This document shows positions 1-4,018 of a DNA stretch of 5,703 nt, in pieces. Within the stretch, counting starts at the first letter, position 1. Every line of letters starts with the position of its first letter. Source of the stretch: an uncultured Streptococcus sp. (GTDB lineage Bacteria; Bacillota; Bacilli; Lactobacillales; Streptococcaceae); NCBI RefSeq assembly GCF_938036805.1, contig NZ_CALHWC010000071.1, positions 1 to 5,703 of the forward strand, read 5' to 3'. The notes beneath the pieces were generated by a model, which was not told the DNA's origin, made no database searches, and saw only the letters and a list, made by a program, of their open reading frames with translations. The position numbers and the translations under genes were made by a program.

Positions 1-21
1 AGAACTAAATCCTTTACTTAA
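1..21 (+). CDS. C-terminal tail of IS3-family transposase (OrfB), partial
   Basis: Frame 1 reads R-T-K-S-F-T followed by TAA at 19-21. The transposase (DDE, rve-type integrase core) of IS3-family elements commonly ends in a motif like SPVxYRTKS shortly before the right inverted repeat. The six residues fit that ending, and the stop lies 7 bp before the repeat at 29-52, as expected. Only the tail is in the window, so catalytic residues cannot be assessed. The call rests on the combination of tail and inverted repeat; six residues alone would prove nothing. Confidence 0.55.
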   Translation, partial: RTKSFT

Positions 22-52
22 ATTAATGGTCTAACTTTTTGGGGTCAGTACA
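1..52 (+). mobile_element. Right end of an IS3-family (IS150-like) insertion sequence
   Basis: The stretch holds the last codons of a transposase, about 7 bp of spacer, and a 24-bp terminal inverted repeat at 29-52. Read inward on the minus strand, the repeat begins TGTACTGACCCC and continues into AAAAAGTTAGAC. A TG...CA terminus with this A-rich core is what I recall for the IS150 group of the IS3 family in streptococci. The element therefore ends at base 52 and its body lies to the left of the window. The left inverted repeat and the short target duplication cannot be checked here. Whether the element is complete is unknown. Confidence 0.72.
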
Positions 53-159
53 AAAATAGAACCGTGTTTATTTCTCTATTCAATCTAGCTGAGAATTTGC
101 CTGATCATGAATCATGGCACTCTCCTTGCCCCAAATTATTTTTTTGTTTGGCTACATCT

Positions 160-825
160 TCATCGGACTTGAGTCAGCACTCCGTCTTGCATTTCATAGA
201 CCTTGTCAACCTCGTCCAGTAGGCGGGTATCATGGGTAATCATGACCACGCTCTTATTGAATTTCTGGGTCACTTCTTTGAGCAGATGAACCACGCGCTT
301 AGCCCGCTCCGTATCTAGACTAGCTGTCGGCTCGTCAGCCAAGATAATATCTGGGCTATTGTAAAGCGCTCTGGCGATAGCAGCTCGCTGCCTTTCCCCA
401 CCGGACAATTCTTTGGGATACTGCTTAAGCGTGTCTTTTAGATCTAACAGCTCAATCAGACTTTCTAGATCCGTCCTTTCCTTTTTAGATAAGCGGTCAA
501 TCAGCTGAAACTGGTCTTCGATTTTCAAAAAAGGAATGAGATTGGAAGCCTGCAAAATAAAGCCAAAATCATTGAAACGCAGGGCAGCTCGTTCCTTTTC
601 CTTGAGCTGGGAGGTATCTTTCCCATGCAGGAGAATCTGGCCTTTTGAAGGAGTTTGCAAATGCCCCAGCAAGGTCAGAAAGGTTGTCTTACCCGAGCCT
701 GACGGCCCGATAATAGCTACAAACTGCCCTGCTTCAAGTTGGAAATCAGTTGGTTTCAGGGCTTGAACTAGCGTATGCCCCTGGCCGTATTCTTTTGTAA
801 CCCCTTTTAGTTCTATGATTGCCAT
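160..825 (-). CDS. ABC transporter ATPase, HrtA/MacB-type (possible heme exporter subunit)
   Basis: This 221-aa cytoplasmic ATPase should power the permease encoded just upstream. Visible motifs, in order, are Walker A GPSGSGKTT at residues 40-48, the Q-loop Gln at about 92 (FGFILQAS), the signature LSGGERQRAAIARA at 140-153, Walker B IILADEP with catalytic Glu165, the D-loop (SLD, 169-171) and the H-loop His198 in MITHD. Length and motif spacing are typical of the MacB/LolD/FtsE class, which works with FtsX-fold permeases. The DEPTASLD and ITHDxRLL stretches resemble my recollection of staphylococcal HrtA, the ATPase of a heme-toxicity exporter. The ATG directly follows the permease stop codon TAA with no spacing, and its Shine-Dalgarno lies inside the last permease codons, so translation is probably coupled. 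No key residue is missing. ATPase identity is near certain; the heme substrate is inference. Confidence 0.93.
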   Translation of the reverse strand: MAIIELKGVTKEYGQGHTLVQALKPTDFQLEAGQFVAIIGPSGSGKTTFLTLLGHLQTPSKGQILLHGKDTSQLKEKERAALRFNDFGFILQASNLIPFLKIEDQFQLIDRLSKKERTDLESLIELLDLKDTLKQYPKELSGGERQRAAIARALYNSPDIILADEPTASLDTERAKRVVHLLKEVTQKFNKSVVMITHDTRLLDEVDKVYEMQDGVLTQVR

Positions 826-1887
826 TTACTCACCTCCGATCGCTGTGATAGGGTCAATTTTCAGAACTCGATGAATGGACAAGAGTCCGCCAGCCAGTGA
901 CATGAAAACAATCAGGACAATCAATCCAGCATAAGCTCGCCAGTCACTGTAAAAAGGCATAGAAGCCGGCAAGACTAGCTGGGTTCCCAAAAGAGCCAAG
1001 ACAGCTAAGCTGATTCCCAGAGTGGACAGGATGAAAATCTGCCAGAAAATAGAAGCAATAATCTTACCACTGGCAATACCTTGGGCGCGCATAATACCGT
1101 AAAGTTGAGTCTTCTGAATGGTGATGATGTACATGAAAATCCCCAATACTAAAAAGGTAATCAAAACCATAGCCCCAATCATAAAGGAAAAAGTCAGTAC
1201 CTGAGGCTGATAACCAGGGATGTTTTCTATAAAATCACTAATAGAAAGCTGACTAAGCCCAGTTTCTTCAATTTTTTGACTATCTTTGACTACAAGTGCG
1301 CTGATATTCTTAACCTGACTAGAGCCGTACTTTAATTCCCTGAAATCATCTAGAGCCATAAAAATTACAGGTTGCGTAAAGAAGCTATTATCCTCTGTAA
1401 AACCAACAACCTGATAGAGGCGCTCACTGCCATTGAGCTGAAGCTGGTCGCCTAGTTTCACTCCTTTTTGACGCAGGCGCTTATCCGCAATGACTTCATA
1501 AGCAGTCTCAGCAGGACGTCCCTCAATAATGTCAGGCGCTAGAAAACTATCCCAAGAGAGACCAAAAACCTGAGCATTGAGTTTATCAGTCCCATCTTCA
1601 TAATTGGCCACTGCTGACGTTTGTCCCAAAGCAGCGATTGAGTCCCCTTGAAGCAGGCGGCTATACTCTTCTTCCTTGAGAGTCGAAGCTATTAGATTCT
1701 TATTGGCGTACTCTGACAAGACGATCGACTCAGCATGCCATTGGTCCAAAGCCAAGCGATTGAGCCTAGCCAAGCCGACGGAAAGACTGGATAAAAAGAA
1801 AACCATATAGGTAATGAGAAAGACCACAGCAACCACTAAACGATAGCGTCCACGGCTGTAGACAATCTCTTTAAAAGCTAAAAACAA
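826..1887 (-). CDS. ABC transporter permease, FtsX/HrtB-like
   Basis: This 353-aa membrane protein has the MacB/FtsX layout. There is one N-terminal membrane segment (about 16-38), a large extracytoplasmic domain (about 40-230), and three C-terminal segments (about 235-257, 280-305 and 320-338). The coupling region YGIMRAQGI follows the second segment, as in other FtsX-domain permeases. The C-terminus KIDPITAIGGE closely matches my memory of HrtB (VDPIEAIGG), as does the N-terminal K-E-I plus RYR pattern. HrtBA exports excess heme in staphylococci, lactococci and group B streptococci; antimicrobial peptide or lipid export by a related pair is the alternative. The start is TTG at 1885-1887, chosen because a strong AAGGAGGA lies 5 bp upstream and the N-terminus aligns with the family. 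It is the first gene of a two-gene operon. No heme-sensing regulator (HssRS, HrtR) is encoded in the window, so the substrate stays unproven. Confidence 0.88.
   Translation of the reverse strand: MFLAFKEIVYSRGRYRLVVAVVFLITYMVFFLSSLSVGLARLNRLALDQWHAESIVLSEYANKNLIASTLKEEEYSRLLQGDSIAALGQTSAVANYEDGTDKLNAQVFGLSWDSFLAPDIIEGRPAETAYEVIADKRLRQKGVKLGDQLQLNGSERLYQVVGFTEDNSFFTQPVIFMALDDFRELKYGSSQVKNISALVVKDSQKIEETGLSQLSISDFIENIPGYQPQVLTFSFMIGAMVLITFLVLGIFMYIITIQKTQLYGIMRAQGIASGKIIASIFWQIFILSTLGISLAVLALLGTQLVLPASMPFYSDWRAYAGLIVLIVFMSLAGGLLSIHRVLKIDPITAIGGE
829..837 (-). promoter_or_regulatory. Ribosome binding site of the ATPase gene, inside the permease codons
   Basis: The minus strand reads GGAGGTGAG, which encodes the final Gly-Gly-Glu of the permease and is followed directly by TAA and the ATPase ATG. 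The same bases act as protein code and Shine-Dalgarno, 3 bp from the start if counted from the end of GAG. This supports translational coupling of the two subunits. Confidence 0.8.
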
Positions 1888-1892
1888 AGCTG

Positions 1893-1900
1893 TCCTCCTT
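1893..1900 (-). promoter_or_regulatory. Ribosome binding site deciding the TTG start of the permease
   Basis: AAGGAGGA on the minus strand, 5 bp before TTG at 1887-1885. The near-perfect match to the anti-Shine-Dalgarno sequence and the spacing make the TTG the probable start; no ATG lies at a comparable distance. Confidence 0.8.
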
Positions 1901-1916
1901 TGAGATATTAAAGATC

Positions 1917-1925
1917 ATTATATCA
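1917..1925 (-). promoter_or_regulatory. Extended -10 promoter of the ABC transporter operon
   Basis: The minus strand reads TGATATAAT: a perfect TATAAT (1917-1922) preceded by the TGN extension. At 17 bp further upstream there is no good -35 hexamer (TTTTCT), which is compatible with an extended -10 promoter. The predicted start point is near 1910, giving a leader of about 22 nt that includes the ribosome binding site. Confidence 0.65.
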
Positions 1926-1980
1926 TAAAGAAGCAAGCTAGAAAAACATATGAGACTAATGGTAACTAGATTCACACAAA

Positions 1981-2003
1981 AATCACTAAGTCATATAGCG
2001 ATT
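1981..2003. repeat. Imperfect inverted repeat upstream of the ABC operon promoter
   Basis: The half-sites AATCACTA (1981-1988) and TAGCGATT (1996-2003) are inverted copies matching at 7 of 8 positions around a 7-bp centre. The site lies about 56 bp upstream of the -10 element. It could be an operator or activator site for the operon, or chance in AT-rich DNA. Otherwise the 1901-2043 interval contains only the promoter and no gene that I can support. Confidence 0.25.
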
Positions 2004-2043
2004 CCCTAAATAAGAAACATTTTTTGAAAGAAAATCAGAAAAT

Positions 2044-2096
2044 AAAAAGAAACAAGGGCTTCAGTTCATCTACCGAAACCGTTCTTGTTTCTTTTT
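2044..2096 (-). terminator. Intrinsic terminator of the lipoprotein gene, long stem
   Basis: A perfect 13-bp inverted repeat (AAAAAGAAACAAG on one arm, 2044-2056; its complement at 2084-2096) encloses 27 nt. On the minus-strand RNA the interior can pair further, GGUUUC with GAAGCC including one G-U pair, leaving a loop of about 12 nt. The 3' arm ends in CUUUUU and is followed by more U-rich sequence. It lies about 45 bp after the lipoprotein stop codon. The A/T-rich arms would look like a terminator on either strand, but no plus-strand gene runs into it. Confidence 0.8.
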
Positions 2097-2141
2097 CTTT
2101 ACGCTTCGCACACTCTTTTTCTGAGCAGATTGAGAAACGCT

Positions 2142-2573
2142 TCACTGCTTAGTAAAGGTCAGAGTATCTGGATCATCATCCAGTTCATCCACAATCAGCT
2201 GATTGCCATTTTGTCGATAGCTTTTGACATCGTCACCGACAATCAATCTTTGACTAGCCGTATCTACTTGTACCTGTTTGATCTCCTTACTGCCGTCGAT
2301 CTCGATCTCAGTCCAAGTGCCAGTCCTACCGTTGATTTCTAGGACGTGCTGGTCACCATCATGGTCGGTTGCTTGGTAGCGTCCGTCTAAATTACTGGTC
2401 TGACCTGCATTGGAGGAAGAAGTCTGTTCTTGCGCAGGCTGTGATGTTTGGCTTTGGGTATTTTGTGATGAACCAGTATTTCCTGTCTGGTTAGCATTGC
2501 TTGAGCAAGCAGCCAGTGAAACTGCTGCTGTCAGAGATAGAATGCCGATAAAGGCCTTTTTTGAAATAGTCAT
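2142..2573 (-). CDS. Small secreted lipoprotein with Ser/Gln/Asn-rich linker; candidate CopY-regulon member
   Basis: This 143-aa precursor starts with a lipoprotein signal: Lys5-Lys6, a hydrophobic core, and the lipobox Leu20-Ala-Ala-Cys23. Cys23 should be lipidated, anchoring the protein to the outer face of the membrane. Residues 24-61 are a low-complexity Ser/Thr/Gln/Asn linker. Residues 62-143 form a compact domain, probably beta-rich, starting LDGRYQATDHDGDQH, with a TGTWTEIEIDG segment and an acidic DELDDDPD near the end. I recall similar small lipoproteins in other streptococci but know no function. There is no cysteine after the lipobox and no methionine-rich motif. The gene is monocistronic, with its own promoter and terminator. 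Two cop-box sequences at the promoter suggest copper-responsive repression by a CopY-type regulator. The ATG at 2571-2573 has only a weak purine-rich AAGAGAAA upstream, but the signal peptide fixes the start. Confidence 0.88.
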   Translation of the reverse strand: MTISKKAFIGILSLTAAVSLAACSSNANQTGNTGSSQNTQSQTSQPAQEQTSSSNAGQTSNLDGRYQATDHDGDQHVLEINGRTGTWTEIEIDGSKEIKQVQVDTASQRLIVGDDVKSYRQNGNQLIVDELDDDPDTLTFTKQ

Positions 2574-2591
2574 ATTGTTTTCTCTTTTTTC

Positions 2592-2601
2592 TACATTTGT
2601 A
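2592..2601. promoter_or_regulatory. Cop box 2 (TACANNTGTA), candidate CopY operator downstream of the start point
   Basis: The sequence is TACATTTGTA on the plus strand and TACAAATGTA on the minus strand, a full match to the cop-box consensus KACANNTGTA bound by CopY/CopR repressors of Enterococcus, Lactococcus and streptococci. It lies at about +6 to +15 relative to the predicted start point (near 2607), a position where a bound repressor would block transcription. BlaI/MecI repressors of the same fold use a related TACA...TGTA core and are the alternative. Confidence 0.6.
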
Positions 2602-2613
2602 TTTTATAATTAT

Positions 2614-2642
2614 ATTCTACAATTGTCTGTTTTATTTGTCAA
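2614..2642 (-). promoter_or_regulatory. Sigma-A promoter of the lipoprotein gene
   Basis: The -35 is a perfect TTGACA (2637-2642), then an exactly 17-bp spacer, then -10 TAGAAT (2614-2619, 5 of 6). The predicted start is near 2607, giving a 5' leader of about 34 nt. A strong promoter sequence overlapped by inverted repeats is typical of a repressor-controlled gene. Confidence 0.82.
2618..2627. promoter_or_regulatory. Cop box 1 (GACANNTGTA), candidate CopY operator overlapping the -10 element
   Basis: The minus strand reads GACAATTGTA, a full match to KACANNTGTA. Its last two bases are the first two of the -10 hexamer and the rest lies in the spacer, so an occupied site would exclude RNA polymerase. 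It is 26 bp, start to start, from the second box at 2592-2601. Paired boxes are the usual arrangement at copYAZ promoters. Confidence 0.62.
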
Positions 2643-2664
2643 TCATATAGCATTTTTTTAGAAC

Positions 2665-2698
2665 TCAAAAATTCCCCAGCCTTATTGGACTGGAGAAT
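2665..2698 (-). terminator. Intrinsic terminator after the YbgA-like gene
   Basis: On the minus-strand RNA, AUUCUCCAGUC pairs with GGCUGGGGAAU over 11 bp (two G-U pairs) around a 6-nt loop CAAUAA, followed by UUUUUGAGUU. It lies about 60 bp after the YbgA-like stop codon and just upstream of the lipoprotein promoter, separating the two transcription units. Confidence 0.8.
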
Positions 2699-2757
2699 AC
2701 AATCTATTGCTTCTAACCACTACAAGCTCTATGCTAGTCATTTTCGATATCCGAGCC

Positions 2758-3150
2758 TCACACCTTATCCCCAAATAACAAAGTCGACTGCTGCAGGTAA
2801 GAATTGGGGTACTTTCGAAGCAAATCTTTTACAGCTTCTACCAAAACCTTCTGCTCCACCTGACCTACTTGGTATCGCTCTAAAAGCAGCATAAAGTTTT
2901 CTTTTTCAGCTGGGAGAGCTTTTTTCTTAAAATAGCCCCAAACATGCTGAAAAGCATTGCAGACCTGACCGCGATTTTCAGGCAGGGCTACCGCCTGGTC
3001 AATCAAGTCTTGGACATGTGCTGCTTCCACCAAGTCACTTTTTAGATATTGGCGGATTTCCAGATAGATCTTACTGGAATGACTGAGCACCAGATACTTA
3101 TTTTTAGCCCAAAGAGTCTGACATTGGGAGATTTGTCTTACATTTTCCAT
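2758..3150 (-). CDS. YbgA-like DUF1722 family protein, stand-alone
   Basis: This 130-aa soluble, probably all-helical protein matches the DUF1722 (YbgA) domain as I remember it. It has LWAKNKYLVLSHS at residues 13-25, a central helix ending in WGYFKKK at 71-77, EKENFMLLLERYQVG at 82-96, and a C-terminal KYPNSYLQQS at 113-122. These correspond to the LWA..KY.VL.H, GYFKK, ERYR.G and YP..YL..Q positions of the family. In enterobacteria and others the domain is fused behind DUF523; here it is alone and full length. The molecular function is not known to me. The ATG has AGGA about 9 bp upstream, a modest ribosome binding site. The gene begins 41 bp after the natural end of the interrupted membrane protein gene, with no clear promoter between them, so the two are probably co-transcribed. 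No membrane segments or signal peptide are present. Confidence 0.85.
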   Translation of the reverse strand: MENVRQISQCQTLWAKNKYLVLSHSSKIYLEIRQYLKSDLVEAAHVQDLIDQAVALPENRGQVCNAFQHVWGYFKKKALPAEKENFMLLLERYQVGQVEQKVLVEAVKDLLRKYPNSYLQQSTLLFGDKV

Positions 3151-3191
3151 GATTACTTTTCCTACAATCTTTCCTTTTATTCCGGAAAAAT

Positions 3192-3362
3192 CTATTCGAT
3201 ATGCGGAGCTCGTTTACTGATTTCTTTATAAATCGTATTGAAATCAGCATCAACAAGATCATTCAAGTCAATCTCTTCCAGTGTTTTTCCTTCTTCGTCT
3301 TTAAAATAAAGCATGCGATAAGTTCTTCTTTTATTATTAGTACGATAAACCTTTATTTTATA
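3192..3362 (-). pseudogene. Detached C-terminal 56 codons of the interrupted membrane protein gene
   Basis: Directly after the TAG at 3363-3365 the same frame stays open for 56 codons (YKIKVYRTNNKRR... to ...ISKRAPHIE) and ends at TAG 3192-3194. The composition is normal protein-like, with alternating charged and hydrophobic residues: a strand-rich part followed by a C-terminal helix. It reads as the natural continuation of the cytoplasmic domain that begins at about residue 150 of the upstream part. No good ribosome binding site precedes the internal ATG at 3312-3314, so separate translation is unlikely. With the stop restored to sense, the protein would be 237 aa. Confidence 0.72.
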
Positions 3363-3905
3363 CTATATCTGTTTAATCGTACCTAGATTCATGTGTTTCA
3401 TTTCGCGGAAAACCGTTGCTTTGATATCAATCTTGTCATCAGAGATGGTCAGGGCAGAGGGCTCATTTGCCTTCGTTAAAGCTGATATAGCCAAAATAGT
3501 AATGAGGACACCTGCACCAATCAGAATTGGGCCTGCATATTGATTATTTTGGTTGAATAATTCTTGCTCTGTTTCCTTTTCTTTTCGGATAGAAGCTTGC
3601 TCAGACTCTAATTGTTTATTATAGGTATCTACAAAAGATTGCAGTCTTTTTTGCTCTTCTTCTGGTGTTTCATTCTCAGGTGCAAAATCCGATCCAAAAA
3701 AATATTTAGCCTTTTCAATAGTCATTGGGCTTTCATCCAACCTTGCATCTTTTATTCCCGTATCCAACTTCTCGAGACTATCGTTATAGCTAGTACCACT
3801 ACTCCTTGGTGATTGAATTGTCACAATTAACATAATTACAAGAACAATAACAATAACAATGATAATTCCAGTGATTTCACCCGCATAACTTCTTTTATAT
3901 TCCAT
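3363..3905 (-). CDS. Two-pass membrane protein of unknown function, cut short by an in-frame TAG
   Basis: The open part encodes 180 aa. It has a membrane segment at about 11-30 (a run of Ile and Val), an extracytoplasmic region at about 31-123 whose second half is highly charged and Gln/Glu-rich (77-115, possibly coiled coil), a second membrane segment at about 124-143, and a cytoplasmic tail starting SALTISDDKIDIKATVF. The tail looks like the start of a small beta-rich domain, perhaps PH-like, as in bacterial membrane proteins with a C-terminal sensor or scaffold domain; that is a guess. The TAG at 3363-3365 falls in mid-strand, and the frame continues for 56 codons, so the product is probably missing its C-terminal domain. 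The ATG at 3903-3905 has a weak AGAAAG upstream. I do not recognise the family. The gene follows the pheT terminator and precedes the YbgA-like gene. Confidence 0.75.
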   Translation of the reverse strand: MEYKRSYAGEITGIIIVIVIVLVIMLIVTIQSPRSSGTSYNDSLEKLDTGIKDARLDESPMTIEKAKYFFGSDFAPENETPEEEQKRLQSFVDTYNKQLESEQASIRKEKETEQELFNQNNQYAGPILIGAGVLITILAISALTKANEPSALTISDDKIDIKATVFREMKHMNLGTIKQI

Positions 3906-3939
3906 TAAAATATTCTTTCTGTAAAATCATTATGGGACT

Positions 3940-3968
3940 AGAATACCATAAATCACGACTTTTATAAA
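3940..3968 (-). promoter_or_regulatory. Possible promoter of the membrane protein / ybgA-like unit
   Basis: TTTATA (3963-3968, 4 of 6 to the -35 consensus) is followed by a 17-bp spacer and TGG-TATTCT (hexamer at 3940-3945, with an extended TG). It sits just after the pheT terminator and about 35 bp before the ATG. A CATAAT a little further downstream is an alternative -10. Moderate match only. Confidence 0.35.
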
Positions 3969-3980
3969 GCTCTTTTATAG

Positions 3981-4006
3981 CCAAAAGCAGCCCAAAGGAC
4001 TGCTTC
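3981..4006 (-). terminator. Intrinsic terminator of pheT
   Basis: On the minus-strand RNA, AGCAGUCC (4004-3997) pairs with GGGCUGCU (3993-3986) around a UUU loop, with one G-U pair, followed by a short UUU run before GGC. It lies about 15 bp after the pheT stop. The U-tract is short, so some readthrough into the next gene is possible. Confidence 0.68.
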
Positions 4007-4018
4007 TCTCTGTATATA

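Noticed and set aside
131..151. CCAAA...TTTGG inverted repeat as a terminator of the ABC operon
   Set aside because: A 5-bp stem with an 11-nt loop and no following U-run on the minus strand is too weak to call.
2085..2342. 85-codon open frame on the plus strand
   Set aside because: It starts inside the terminator arm and runs antisense to the lipoprotein gene, which has a clear signal peptide and lipobox on the other strand.
3201..3386. 61-codon open frame on the plus strand, and the overlapping one at 3049-3231
   Set aside because: Both are antisense to better-supported minus-strand coding sequence (the 56-codon continuation and the YbgA-like gene) and show no family resemblance or ribosome binding site.
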